Source: Bacillota bacterium
GTDB taxonomy: Bacteria; Bacillota; Clostridia; Lachnospirales; Lachnospiraceae
Direction: 5' to 3'
DNA length: 64,000 bases
NCBI GenBank assembly: GCA_023409535.1
Contig: JAEYGZ010000023.1
Span: 62,001 to 126,000 of the forward strand
Within the stretch, counting starts at the first letter, position 1. Every line of letters begins with the position of its first letter. The notes under the pieces were generated by a model. The model was not told the DNA's origin. It searched no databases and was given only the letters and a program-made list of their open reading frames with translations. A program made the translations under genes and the position numbers. Below are positions 25,041 to 34,746 of the stretch, in pieces.

Positions 25041-27062
25041 TCATTTCATCCAGCGTTCCATTGCATTATCCAGTTCCCTGGCAAGGTCCTCTCTTCTGCA
25101 ATATAAACTGTTCAGCTCTTCATAACCCAGACCGGGAGCAAGCATGGCATCATCAAGCTCTTTGATATTATTTTCAAGAAGATCAATCCGCTTCATTAAA
25201 TCCGCATTGTCCTGTTCCCTATTCCGGAGCTTCTTAGCCTCCGTACGTAACAGCCTTACTGCCTCTTTCTGCCTGAGCCTATCCATGTTTGGCTGCATTT
25301 CCTTATCATTCTGCTTTGCTGCGTCAGCCTTTTGTGTATCTGATTTACCAGGAAAGAACATTCCCTGCCCGGATGCACTTCCGCCTTCCCTGACTCCCGG
25401 TTTGACTTCCCTCATTTCTTTATAATATTCATAATTTCCGTCATAACTGTAAAGGGCATATTCCTCCAGCGCAACAATTCTTCCGCTGATCTTATTAATA
25501 AAATACCTGTCATGGGAAATAAAGAATATCGTTCCCTTAAAACTTTCCAGTGCCATTTCAATGGTTTCAATGGAAGCTGTATCCAGATGGTTGGTAGGCT
25601 CATCCAGGAGCAGCAGATTAATGTCTTCCTGCAATAGTATGCTAAGCTTCAGACGGATGCGTTCTCCTCCCGACAGGTGCTTCACCTTCTTAAATACATT
25701 GCTGCCAAAGAACATGAATTTCGCCAGGCATTCCCTCGCTTTACCCTCCAGGATAAAAAGGTCTTCCCGAAAGCATTCCAGTACCGTCATTTCCTCATTA
25801 GAGAAGCTTATGCTTTGGGGCAGGTAAGCTGCCTTTACATTGGCGCCCAGCTCCAGCACACCCCCGTCTGCTGCTTCCTCTCCCAACAGTATTCGCAGTA
25901 AGGTCGTCTTTCCGCTGCCGTTCGGCCCAATGAATGCAACCCGTTCACCATAGTTCACCAGGAGATTCGCATCCTTAAGAAGCTGTTTATCCCCATAGCT
26001 TTTGCATAAATCGATGGCTTTTATAACGATATTGCCGGACCGTTCAGACGAATTAAAATTAAGCTTCATATTCTGCCTTTCAAGGGGCTTATCAATCCGC
26101 TCCATCTTATCGAGCCTTATCTGCATACTGGCTGCCCTCTGGAAGAACTTATTATTATCGGCACGCATGGCCCAATCCCGCAGCTCTTTGATGGATTTCT
26201 CCATGGAATTGATTTTCTTCTGCTGCTCCTTGTAGTTCTCAAACTGGATTCTATCCTCCTCTTCCTTCAGCCGAATATATTCGGAATAGTTCCCTTGATA
26301 AGTTTTACTTTCCTTATTCTCAATCTCAACAATCTTGGTAACCACATGATCCAGGAAATACCGGTCATGGGACACGATGATTACCGTTCCCTTGCAGCTC
26401 CTCAGATATTCCTCCAGCCACTCCACTGCATCCACATCCAAGTGGTTGGTGGGCTCATCTAACAGCAGGATAGCGGGATTATCAATCAGCAGCTTTCCAA
26501 GCACCACTGTGGTCTTCTCTCCGCCGCTTAACATGTTAAAGTCCTTTTGAAGAAAACTATCCGCAAAATGCAGGCCCTTGCAAATCTTATTAAGCTTCTC
26601 TTCCTTGGCGTAGCCGTCCTTTGCCTCATACAGCTGAACAAGATTGCTGTATTTCTTTAAGGTTCTTTCCAGCGCAGCAGCCTCCTGCTCCATCATCTCC
26701 TCTTCCAATGCACGCATTTCAAGCTCAATACGGTCAAGCTCTTCAAATGCCATATTGAGCACGTCAATTACTTTGGTCCCCTCCGGATACTTCGGAATTT
26801 GATCCAGGTACGCACAGGTTTCTCCCTTGGGTACAACAACCCACCCCTCGTCATACCCCAGGGGTACCGGTGCGTAGGGATAACCGGCACAGTGGTTGAG
26901 CTTTATTATTCCTGCAATTAATTTCAGTATTGTGGTCTTTCCGCTTCCGTTTTCACCGACAATGCCGGCTTTTTCTCCTCCGTTCACCATAAATGTGACA
27001 TTCTTAAGAATAAGGGTGGTATCTAAATATTTTTTTACTCCATCAAGATATAAATCAGACAT
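25041..27062 (-). CDS. ABC-F family ATPase, probable ribosome protection protein
   Basis: Soluble tandem ATPase without membrane domains, 673 residues, that acts on the ribosome and may displace antibiotics from it. Walker A motifs lie at 36-43 (GENGSGKT) and 379-386 (GPNGSGKT); signature motifs LSGGE at 178-182 and 463-467; Walker B LLLDEP at 199-204. The inter-domain linker (about 250-345) that reaches the P-site tRNA is present, and the C-terminus (about 560-673) is a charged coiled coil. Start is ATG 27062 behind GGAG. A leader peptide and terminator upstream support antibiotic-inducible expression. Which drug class is not readable from sequence. Confidence 0.92.
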   Translation of the reverse strand: MSDLYLDGVKKYLDTTLILKNVTFMVNGGEKAGIVGENGSGKTTILKLIAGIIKLNHCAGYPYAPVPLGYDEGWVVVPKGETCAYLDQIPKYPEGTKVIDVLNMAFEELDRIELEMRALEEEMMEQEAAALERTLKKYSNLVQLYEAKDGYAKEEKLNKICKGLHFADSFLQKDFNMLSGGEKTTVVLGKLLIDNPAILLLDEPTNHLDVDAVEWLEEYLRSCKGTVIIVSHDRYFLDHVVTKIVEIENKESKTYQGNYSEYIRLKEEEDRIQFENYKEQQKKINSMEKSIKELRDWAMRADNNKFFQRAASMQIRLDKMERIDKPLERQNMKLNFNSSERSGNIVIKAIDLCKSYGDKQLLKDANLLVNYGERVAFIGPNGSGKTTLLRILLGEEAADGGVLELGANVKAAYLPQSISFSNEEMTVLECFREDLFILEGKARECLAKFMFFGSNVFKKVKHLSGGERIRLKLSILLQEDINLLLLDEPTNHLDTASIETIEMALESFKGTIFFISHDRYFINKISGRIVALEEYALYSYDGNYEYYKEMREVKPGVREGGSASGQGMFFPGKSDTQKADAAKQNDKEMQPNMDRLRQKEAVRLLRTEAKKLRNREQDNADLMKRIDLLENNIKELDDAMLAPGLGYEELNSLYCRREDLARELDNAMERWMK

Positions 27063-27172
27063 AATTATTCTCCAATCTGCCGCAGCAATAAGATTATTCA
27101 TCCATGGCATGAAGGATAAGCGTACTATACCCGGCAGCAACGCTGCGGGCATATCTGTCTTATGAGACGACC

Positions 27173-27232
27173 TTACCTGTACAACAAAAAAAGCCGTAAG
27201 AAGAAATTCTTCTTACAGCCCGATAGATTCAT
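27173..27232 (-). CDS. Leader peptide of the ABC-F gene, 19 aa
   Basis: An ATG at 27232 with AGGAG nine bases upstream opens a 19-codon frame, MNLSGCKKNFFLRLFLLYR, whose codons from the fifth on overlap the terminator stem. A ribosome paused early would mask the left arm and let transcription continue to the ABC-F gene. This is the arrangement known for inducible ABC-F resistance genes; function here is inferred. Confidence 0.6.
   Translation of the reverse strand: MNLSGCKKNFFLRLFLLYR
27185..27219 (-). terminator. Attenuator terminator upstream of ABC-F gene
   Basis: On the minus strand a 10-bp perfect core stem (27196-27205 with 27207-27216; at least three bases must open as loop) extended by outer pairs is followed by seven T residues. 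It lies about 120 bases before the ABC-F start, between leader peptide start and gene. Confidence 0.82.
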
Positions 27233-27527
27233 AATAGGATACTCCTGCCTTGCTCCGACTGTTCTAACGCACCCTCCAATGATGAAATCCGGTTAAGTGA
27301 TTGGATATCATCAAAATGATACCGGTTGAACCTGCAGGAAATAAAGTAATATTATATTAATCCTCGTAAAGTAAGTTACCTTCTAAATGCCATGACAATA
27401 AAGAGTATTGTTATACTCCCTATGAACCATATTAATTTCTGATTAATATTAGCAATTAGCCGGTGTCATACCTTACTTTCTCCTTCCATGAATAAAGTTC
27501 ATCCTATGTCTTATATTACAAAACCGA
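27233..27527 (-). promoter_or_regulatory. Long structured leader of the ABC-F gene
   Basis: About 300 bases between udk and the leader peptide. On the minus strand they contain several small hairpins (for example about 27436-27456 and 27404-27419), two further tiny frames with ribosome sites (one of six codons near 27470), and an imperfect stem near 27280-27320. No confident promoter: a TATAAT lies near 27352-27357 but lacks a good -35. Read-through from udk is possible. Confidence 0.4.
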
Positions 27528-28148
27528 TTAGTCCTCCTCCAGAATAGCCTTAATCCGGTGGATCAGCATCTCGATTGCGACATCATTCCTACCGCCTCTC
27601 GGTATTATTATATCCGCATATTTCTTATAGGGTTCCACAAATAGCTCATGCATGGGCTTTACCGTGTTGGTATATTGCGTAATCACCGACTCCAGACTTC
27701 TTCCCCGCTCATTCACATCGCGAATGATACGGCGGATCAGTCTCTCGTCCGCATCGGTGTCAACAAATACCTTAATGTCCATCAGATCACGCAGCTCGGC
27801 ATTCTCATAGATCAAAAAACCCTCAACGACGATAACCTTTGACGGATTCACGGTAACAGTTTCCGGAAGCCTGTCATTGAGTGTATAGGAGTAAACCGGC
27901 CGTTCCACGGGAAGATACTGCTTTAATTTCTTGATATCCTCAATCATCCGCTTTGTATCAAAGGCATTCGGGTGATCAAAGTTAAGATTGTCCCGGTCCT
28001 CAAGAGGCAGCTCATGATAAGGCAGATAATAAAAATCATGACTTAACAATTCAACGCTGTCTTTAAAAGCTTCCTTTATCCGGTTGGCCACCGTTGTCTT
28101 TCCGGAGGCTGAACCTCCCGATACTCCAATCACTATAACATTCTTCAT
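27528..28148 (-). CDS. udk: Uridine kinase
   Basis: Phosphorylates uridine and cytidine to UMP and CMP in pyrimidine salvage; 206 residues, family-typical. The P-loop GVSGGSASGKTT is at residues 8-19, followed by LLSHDFYY and NFDHPNAFD, both diagnostic. Start is ATG 28148 with GGAG seven bases upstream; a longer frame has no better site. Monocistronic, or possibly read through into the ABC-F leader. Confidence 0.94.
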   Translation of the reverse strand: MKNVIVIGVSGGSASGKTTVANRIKEAFKDSVELLSHDFYYLPYHELPLEDRDNLNFDHPNAFDTKRMIEDIKKLKQYLPVERPVYSYTLNDRLPETVTVNPSKVIVVEGFLIYENAELRDLMDIKVFVDTDADERLIRRIIRDVNERGRSLESVITQYTNTVKPMHELFVEPYKKYADIIIPRGGRNDVAIEMLIHRIKAILEED

Positions 28149-28270
28149 CCTGTCTCTCCGGTAATAATATAAAAGATTTTCATTCTGCATAGCTCATCTA
28201 ATATTATCACGGGAACTGTAAAAAATCCAGTTATATCAGCTTGAAAAACAGAAATAATTTCACACGAATC

Positions 28271-30307
28271 TTACATTTCTTTTACAATCGAAGCATCCAA
28301 AGCCGTGGCTGCTTCTGAAGAGGATATCTTAAACTTCTCAATGCCGGAGCTAAGGCTCTGTGCCAGCATATTCAGCTGTTCCGCAGTTCTTGCCACTTCC
28401 TCCATACCGGCCAGCTGTTCCTGGGAGGATGCCGCCACCTGCTGGGTTGATGCTGAGGTTTCCTCAGCGGAAGCTGAGATATTTTCCATTATGGAGAGAA
28501 TCTCATTCTTATTATTGACCATACTCTGATTAAATTCAGATATGATATTTACATTCTTCGACAAATTCTGAATAACGGCCGATATATCGGCAAATACGCC
28601 CTGTGTGGAAATAACCGCTTCATCCATAGCCTCAACGATCGGTTTTGTGCCATCCATAGTATTAACTGCGTTCTTGGATTTGCCCTGGATAATCTCAATC
28701 AAATTACTGATATCATCCGCGGCCTTGGCAGACTGTGTTGCAAGCTTGCGTATCTCATCTGCAACCACCGCAAATCCCTTTCCCTGCTCTCCTGCCCGGG
28801 CTGCTTCAATAGATGCATTCAGGGCAAGCAGGTTCGTTTGTGAAGAAATATTTCTTATGGTATCTATGATTACACCAATCTGCTCGGAACCTTCGTCAAC
28901 CTCAAGAATAACCTTTGCAACCTCCTCGGACGCGGCACCGTTTGCTTCGGTCTTCAGCTTCAGCTCCTTCATTATAGTAATACCCTGTTGATTCAGTTCC
29001 ACAGACTGTGTTACTTTATCGGAGATATGATAAATCGTTTCGGAAATACTTTGAATATTCTCAGCAAGCTCAGTTGTTTTACTATGGCCTGTCTCTGTAT
29101 TGCGGGCCTGATCCTCCGTGGCATTGGCTATCTCGGCAACTGTTCTTGATACCTCCTCCGTAGAGGCTGCCGCCTGCTGGGAGGATGCCGCCAGGGAATC
29201 GGCGGAGGAGAATACATCTGCGGAGGCAGCCTTGATATTATTCATCAGAACATCCAAGTCTTCCGCCATAATATTCATTGTATCAGATAACAATCCTATC
29301 TCATCCCTTGCCTTAATCCTGCTTCTGACAGTAAGGTCACCTTCACCGATCTTCACCATATCTGCGCTCAATGCCTTAACAGACTTCACAATCGGCCGGG
29401 AAACCACGTAGCCCAGAATTTGCGCTATGATAACAATAATCAATGCGCTGATAATCGTACTGATTAATATTCCGCTGTTTAATTCAAGAATTTCCTTATA
29501 TTCAAGTACCCCGATAATCTTCCAGCCGGTTTCATTGCCCAGGGTGGTATAATAGGCGCATTTTCTCTGCTTCTCATAGGTATAATCCTGGCTGCCGCTC
29601 TCATCGGATAATATGGCAGCCTTCACATCTGCCACGGGAAATTCCTTGCCTAACAATGTACTATCCGGATGTGCAATAACCACACCTTTATCATCCAGCA
29701 ATGCAATATATCCGTCATTGCCGATTTTCGATTTACTGATAACGGAAGTCATCTGGTCAAGAGCAATGTCTGCTCCAAGGACACCTACAAACTCGCTTTC
29801 CTGATAAACCGGTATTGAGACAGTAACCACCAGCCTTCCTGTACCTGCATCTATATAAGGACTTGTCCAGGAAACCTTGTTATTCTCCACTGCTGCCTGA
29901 TACCAGGGGCGGGTCATAGGATCAAAGCCCTCCGGCAGCTCCTGCTCCGGATATAAAAGCATCTTCTTGTCACTTCTCGCGACATATGCCGTAAGAATAT
30001 CTCCATGTCCCTCCTGATATTGTGCAAGGGTATCTATCAATGCCTTACTGCCGGCATCGGAACTAGCGTTGATTATCGCAGAATCCGCGGCCAGCGCTGT
30101 CATATTTTCACCATGCATCTTCATAAAGGTGGAAATGTTATCCTTAATCTGTGCCATGGAAGCTTCCGCTGCATTTCTGATCTGCTTTTCTGTCGTTTTA
30201 CTTGCATTCAGATAACCGATCCCACCGATCAATATGGCAGGAAATAATATCAATGCAGCAAGCAGAAATAAAAGCTTTTGTTGAATTGAAAAGAACTTCT
30301 TTTTCAT
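28271..30307 (-). CDS. Methyl-accepting chemotaxis protein with dCache sensor
   Basis: Transmembrane chemoreceptor of 678 residues. Order: short basic cytoplasmic N-terminus, first membrane helix (about 10-30), extracellular double-Cache domain (about 35-275, with WYQAAVENNKVSWTSPYID typical of amino-acid-binding Cache), second helix (about 285-310), HAMP (about 310-365) and signalling domain (about 390-660). The hairpin tip reads EAARAGEQGKGFAVVADEIRKLA. Start is ATG 30307 behind AAGGAG. It lies back to back with the liv importer, so a link to branched-chain amino-acid sensing is possible but unproved. Confidence 0.95.
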   Translation of the reverse strand: MKKKFFSIQQKLLFLLAALILFPAILIGGIGYLNASKTTEKQIRNAAEASMAQIKDNISTFMKMHGENMTALAADSAIINASSDAGSKALIDTLAQYQEGHGDILTAYVARSDKKMLLYPEQELPEGFDPMTRPWYQAAVENNKVSWTSPYIDAGTGRLVVTVSIPVYQESEFVGVLGADIALDQMTSVISKSKIGNDGYIALLDDKGVVIAHPDSTLLGKEFPVADVKAAILSDESGSQDYTYEKQRKCAYYTTLGNETGWKIIGVLEYKEILELNSGILISTIISALIIVIIAQILGYVVSRPIVKSVKALSADMVKIGEGDLTVRSRIKARDEIGLLSDTMNIMAEDLDVLMNNIKAASADVFSSADSLAASSQQAAASTEEVSRTVAEIANATEDQARNTETGHSKTTELAENIQSISETIYHISDKVTQSVELNQQGITIMKELKLKTEANGAASEEVAKVILEVDEGSEQIGVIIDTIRNISSQTNLLALNASIEAARAGEQGKGFAVVADEIRKLATQSAKAADDISNLIEIIQGKSKNAVNTMDGTKPIVEAMDEAVISTQGVFADISAVIQNLSKNVNIISEFNQSMVNNKNEILSIMENISASAEETSASTQQVAASSQEQLAGMEEVARTAEQLNMLAQSLSSGIEKFKISSSEAATALDASIVKEM

Positions 30308-30454
30308 GTACCTTTCACTCCTTCTTTTGTGCGCTATAGACATTATAGCTCATAAACAACCAAAATATGTCATTCTTCATCAAATTACCATGACTACTAT
30401 AATATACCAGTCTTTACATTGCAACAGATATTTTCAGGATGAAAAAGATACCTA

Positions 30455-30483
30455 TTGAATTCGCTTAGGCAACGTGCTATACT
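30455..30483 (+). promoter_or_regulatory. Promoter of the liv operon
   Basis: TTGAAT at 30455-30460 and TATACT at 30478-30483 with a 17-base spacer; start about 75 bases before livK. Confidence 0.7.
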
Positions 30484-30565
30484 GTCAACGTATGAAGACA
30501 AATGTCTTTGGTAGAAAGACTATTTGCTATAAGAAAGCGATGAGAAAACGAGAGGAGATCATTTT

Positions 30566-31735
30566 ATGAAACGTAAAATTATAGCATTGGCGCTCAGCCT
30601 TTGTATGGCGGCGGGGCTGCTGGCTGCCTGCGGTACACCGTCAGGTGAGGGCAAAAATGTAATAAAGATCGGTGTATTTGAACCGCTGACAGGTGAGAAC
30701 GGCGGCGGAGGTTTCCAGGAGGTTCTTGGTATCCGTTATGCCAACAAGATGTACCCTACTGTTGATATTAACGGTGTTACATATGACATTGAATTAGTGG
30801 AAGTGGATAATAAGAGCGATAAGACCGAAGCAGTTACCGCTGCACAGAGTCTCATCAGCTCAGGTGTAAAGGCCGTGCTTGGTTCTTACGGCTCCGGTGT
30901 ATCCATTGCAGCCGGCGAATTCTTCAAGGAAGCAAAAATTCCTGCCATCGGTGCTTCCTGTACCAATCCACAGGTTACCTTAGGAAATGATTATTACTTC
31001 CGCGTATGCTTCCTGGATCCCTTCCAGGGTACCGTAATGGCAAACTATGCATCCCAGGAAGGTGCAAAAACAGCGGCCGTTATCACACAGTTAGGCGATG
31101 ATTATTCCTCCGGCCTCGGAAGCTTCTTCGTAACTGCCTTCAAGGGGCTTGCAGGCGACAGCGCTATTGTGAGCGAGGAACAATTCCAGACAAACCAGAC
31201 CGATTTTAAGGCCATCCTAACCAATGTTAAGGCAGCCAATCCGGACGTTATCTTTGCTCCTTCTTCCATTGCAACCGCTCCGCTGATCATTAAGCAGGCC
31301 CGGGAGCTCGGAATCACCTGTCCGATTATGGCAGGCGATACCTGGGAGAACTCAACTATTATCGACAATGCAGGGAAGGATGCGGAAGGAATAGTGCTTT
31401 CCACCTTCTTTGATGATGCAGATCCTGCCACAAAGGAAGCAGAGTCCTTTATCTCCGGCTTCAAGGGCTATTTAAAAGAGAATAACCAGTCCGAGATCAT
31501 CCCTGCGGTATCCGCACTTGGATATGATGCATATCTTGTGGCAGTGGAAGCCATCAAAAAAGCGGCTTCCACCGATACCACCGCAATCCGCGATGCTCTG
31601 GTAAATGTTCAGATCGACGGTGTTACAGGTTCCATCTCCTTTGATGAAAACGGTGATGCAAAGAAGGATATGGCATTCATTAAAACGGTAGAGAACGGCG
31701 AATTCAAATTTTTAAAAACGGTAACTGTTGAATAA
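30566..31735 (+). CDS. livK: Branched-chain amino-acid ABC transporter binding lipoprotein
   Basis: Periplasmic-type binding protein (Leu/Ile/Val-binding family) anchored outside the membrane, 389 residues. A signal peptide ends in the lipobox LAAC with Cys22. The Peripla_BP_6 fold is evident from KIGVFEPLTGENGG and the VKAVLGSYGSGVSIAAGE segment that binds the ligand backbone. It is the first gene of livKHMGF and is separated from livH by an attenuator-like hairpin, which would explain higher expression of the binding protein. Confidence 0.95.
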   Translation: MKRKIIALALSLCMAAGLLAACGTPSGEGKNVIKIGVFEPLTGENGGGGFQEVLGIRYANKMYPTVDINGVTYDIELVEVDNKSDKTEAVTAAQSLISSGVKAVLGSYGSGVSIAAGEFFKEAKIPAIGASCTNPQVTLGNDYYFRVCFLDPFQGTVMANYASQEGAKTAAVITQLGDDYSSGLGSFFVTAFKGLAGDSAIVSEEQFQTNQTDFKAILTNVKAANPDVIFAPSSIATAPLIIKQARELGITCPIMAGDTWENSTIIDNAGKDAEGIVLSTFFDDADPATKEAESFISGFKGYLKENNQSEIIPAVSALGYDAYLVAVEAIKKAASTDTTAIRDALVNVQIDGVTGSISFDENGDAKKDMAFIKTVENGEFKFLKTVTVE

Positions 31736-31780
31736 TCATCAGGGGATTTGAAGGAGTAGATTTTAATAAGTTGAAGTATA

Positions 31781-31815
31781 GAGGCTGCTTCGGATAACTT
31801 ATGGCAGCCTCTTTT
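31781..31815 (+). terminator. Attenuator between livK and livH
   Basis: An 8-bp stem (31781-31788 with 31804-31811) followed by TTTTCT, in the 156-base gap. It probably lets part of transcription continue, setting a high ratio of binding protein to membrane subunits. Confidence 0.7.
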
Positions 31816-31891
31816 CTATGGATTTTGCAAAGCGAATTACAAAAATTACCTTTTATTTTACACCGATCCTGAATGTATTGGAGGACCTCAT

Positions 31892-32773
31892 ATGACAATA
31901 TCAACCCTTTTCCAACACATATTAACAGGAATATCCCTTGGCGGTGCTTATGCTTTGATTGCCATCGGATACACCATGGTATATGGAATACTCCGCCTGA
32001 TTAACTTCGCCCATGGCGATATTTTTATGATGGCAGGCTATTTCATGATTTTCTCCATGGCGACCCTTCCCTGGCAGATCGCCATCCCGTTAGTATGTAT
32101 CCTTACCATTGTACTTGGCGTAGTAATAGAAAGAGCCGCTTATAAGCCCTTGCGCTCCGCTCCCCGTATGTCAATCATGATCTCTGCAATCGGTGCTTCC
32201 TACCTGATTCAGAATCTTGCTACCTACCTGTTCACCGCACTTCCCCGGGCATATCCGGAGATTCCTTTTCTTAAGAAAATATTTCATATCGGAGGCATCT
32301 CCTCCTCTCTGGTTACCTTTATTACTCCGGTACTTACCATTCTGCTTGTGGTTGCTCTGATGTTTTTAATCAATCACACCAAGGCAGGCATGGCAATGAG
32401 GGCGGTATCCAAGGATTTTGAGACAGCCCAGCTTATGGGTATTAAGATTAATAATACCATCAGCTATACCTTCGTCATCGGATCGCTGCTGGCAGCCGTC
32501 GGTTCCATCCTGTATTTTACCGACCGTATGTCAGTAACACCCTTCAGCGGTACCCTGCCCGGCCTCAAATGCTTTATTGCAGCCGTGCTTGGCGGTATCG
32601 GCAATATCCCCGGTGCCGTGGTAGGCGGTTTCATCATCGGAATCTGTGAGACCTTCCTGGTTGCCTTCGGATATTCCACCTTCAGCGATGCATTTACCTT
32701 TATCTTATTGATCATTATTCTGCTCTTCCGCCCGACGGGTCTGTTCGGCGAAAAAATGGCAGATAAAGTATAG
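31892..32773 (+). CDS. livH: Branched-chain amino-acid ABC permease LivH
   Basis: Membrane subunit of the importer, 293 residues, about eight helices. The family start GGAYALIAIGYTMVYGILRLINFAHGD is recognisable, and so is the cytoplasmic loop MGIKINNTISYTFVIGS that contacts the ATPases. GGAGG site upstream. livM starts 13 bases after its stop. Confidence 0.95.
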   Translation: MTISTLFQHILTGISLGGAYALIAIGYTMVYGILRLINFAHGDIFMMAGYFMIFSMATLPWQIAIPLVCILTIVLGVVIERAAYKPLRSAPRMSIMISAIGASYLIQNLATYLFTALPRAYPEIPFLKKIFHIGGISSSLVTFITPVLTILLVVALMFLINHTKAGMAMRAVSKDFETAQLMGIKINNTISYTFVIGSLLAAVGSILYFTDRMSVTPFSGTLPGLKCFIAAVLGGIGNIPGAVVGGFIIGICETFLVAFGYSTFSDAFTFILLIIILLFRPTGLFGEKMADKV

Positions 32774-32786
32774 AAAGGCGGCCTCA

Positions 32787-33908
32787 ATGAGCAAAATCAA
32801 AAAAGTAATTTATACCGCCATCCTGGCTGCTATCATCATTGCATTGCTTTTCTTTCTGGAAGCCAATAAATTCAAGTTTGGCATGGCATATACCGTAATA
32901 CAAAAGGGCCTGATCCTGTCTGTGGTTGCTGTTTCCATGAACCTTGTAACCGGTTTTACCGGTCTCTTCTCTCTGGGGCAGGCCGGTTTTATGGCGATCG
33001 GCGCCTATGTCACTGCAATCTTTTTGATCCCTGCAGACGGTATGGAGGAGGTTTATTATATCAGCGGGGTTAATCCCGGTATCCTGAGCTTTAAGCATTG
33101 GCTGGAATCAGGTCCGGCGTTCACACATGCGATGATCCCAATTATTGCGTTAATCATCGGCGGCCTGGTAGCTGCTGTATTTGCTGCAATTATCGGTTTC
33201 CCGGTACTGCGTCTGAAAAGTGATTACCTGGCAATTGCTACCCTTGGCTTCTCGGAAATCGTTCGTGCCATTATCTCTAGCCCCCAGATGGATACCATCA
33301 CCAACGGTTCTTATGGCTTAAAGAAGATTCCGGGCTTTGGAAGCCTGTTTGAAACCTTTGCCGTCATGGCTGTCTGCGTACTGCTTATGGTTCTTCTGCT
33401 TCGGAGCACCTACGGCCGTGCATTCCGCGCCATCCGTGAGGATGAAGTCGCTGTCGAGGCCATGGGGATTAATCTCTCAAAGCATAAACAGATGTCCTTT
33501 ATTATCGGCTCCTTCTTCTCTGCCGTAAGCGGCGGTATGCTGGCCATGTTTATGAGATCCATCGATTCAAAGACCTTCAGTGTCTCCCTAACCTATGATA
33601 TCCTGCTGATTGTGGTAATCGGCGGTATCGGCAGCATCACCGGCAGTGTAATTGCTTCCCTGCTGGTGACCGCAAGCAAGGAGTGGTGGCTCCGTTTCTT
33701 CGACAACCCGCTTTATATCGGGAATTTCCAGGTGCCCTTATTCCGCGCAGGCTTTCGTATGGTTATCTTCTCAGTCATATTGCTTCTGGTGGTGCTCTTC
33801 TATCAGCGGGGAATTATGGGTAAGAACGAATTCTCCTGGGACCGCCTGGAATTGAGGTTTAAAAAACTCCTGGCAGGCAGAAAGGGAGGTGCAAAGCATG
33901 CAAAGTAA
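32787..33908 (+). CDS. livM: Branched-chain amino-acid ABC permease LivM
   Basis: Second membrane subunit, 373 residues, about nine helices. Conserved stretches are NLVTGFTGLFSLGQAGFMAIGAY and the ATPase-contacting RAIREDEVAVEAMGINLSKHKQMSF. The C-terminus is lysine/arginine rich. It overlaps the start of livG by 11 bases, implying coupled translation. Confidence 0.95.
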   Translation: MSKIKKVIYTAILAAIIIALLFFLEANKFKFGMAYTVIQKGLILSVVAVSMNLVTGFTGLFSLGQAGFMAIGAYVTAIFLIPADGMEEVYYISGVNPGILSFKHWLESGPAFTHAMIPIIALIIGGLVAAVFAAIIGFPVLRLKSDYLAIATLGFSEIVRAIISSPQMDTITNGSYGLKKIPGFGSLFETFAVMAVCVLLMVLLLRSTYGRAFRAIREDEVAVEAMGINLSKHKQMSFIIGSFFSAVSGGMLAMFMRSIDSKTFSVSLTYDILLIVVIGGIGSITGSVIASLLVTASKEWWLRFFDNPLYIGNFQVPLFRAGFRMVIFSVILLLVVLFYQRGIMGKNEFSWDRLELRFKKLLAGRKGGAKHAK

Positions 33909-34746
33909 CATCTTAAATCTAAAGGATATTACCATGCAATTTGGCGGTGTTGTTGCTGTGGATAACCTTTCCCTGGAGGTAAACCGTGGTGAAATCGTAT
34001 CCCTGATCGGGCCTAACGGCGCCGGCAAGACCACTGCTTTCAACGTTATTACCGGAGTTTATGCGCCCACCAACGGCGCTGTATATTTTAAAGAGAATAT
34101 CATCACCAGCAACTTCCCGAAGGGTTCCATGAAGAAGCTGTATGCCGGACAAAACCGCGGTACCTATACGGTTACCCTGCGCAAGACTCCGGATCAGATC
34201 ACAAAGCTGGGGGTTGCCAGAACCTTTCAGAATATCCGGCTGTTCAAGGAGCTGTCTGCCTTTGATAATGTACTGATTGCCAAGCATATGCATTCCAGGG
34301 CCAATGTGATCTCCGCAACCCTTGGTATCAATTATAAGGAAGAGCGGGAAATGCGTGAGGAGACCATGAAGCTTTTGGATATCCTGGGACTGGTGGGGGT
34401 AAAGGATGAGGTTGCCAATTCCCTGCCCTACGGACAGCAAAGGCACCTGGAGATTGCCCGGGCGCTTGCGACCAATCCGGAGCTGCTCCTGTTAGATGAG
34501 CCCGCTGCCGGTATGAATCCGCAGGAAACCGATGAACTGACCGCATTTATCTACGATATCCGCAAGAAATTCAATCTGACGGTTTTTATGATTGAGCACC
34601 ATATGGATCTGGTTATGGATATCTCAGACCGGATCTATGTGCTGGATTTCGGTAAGCTGATTGCTTCCGGAACACCCGCGGAGATTCAAAGTAACCAACG
34701 TGTAATTGAAGCTTATTTGGGGGTACAGGATGATGGCGAAGAATAA
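33898..34746 (+). CDS. livG: Branched-chain amino-acid ABC ATPase LivG
   Basis: Cytoplasmic ATPase, 282 residues. Walker A GPNGAGKTT at about 39-47, an insertion of about 30 residues between Walker A and the Q-loop, signature LPYGQQRHLEIARAL, Walker B LLLLDEPAAGMNP. Starts at ATG 33898, six bases after a GGAGG site; a GTG nine bases earlier overlaps that site and is less likely. Overlaps livM and livF. Confidence 0.95.
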   Translation: MQSNILNLKDITMQFGGVVAVDNLSLEVNRGEIVSLIGPNGAGKTTAFNVITGVYAPTNGAVYFKENIITSNFPKGSMKKLYAGQNRGTYTVTLRKTPDQITKLGVARTFQNIRLFKELSAFDNVLIAKHMHSRANVISATLGINYKEEREMREETMKLLDILGLVGVKDEVANSLPYGQQRHLEIARALATNPELLLLDEPAAGMNPQETDELTAFIYDIRKKFNLTVFMIEHHMDLVMDISDRIYVLDFGKLIASGTPAEIQSNQRVIEAYLGVQDDGEE

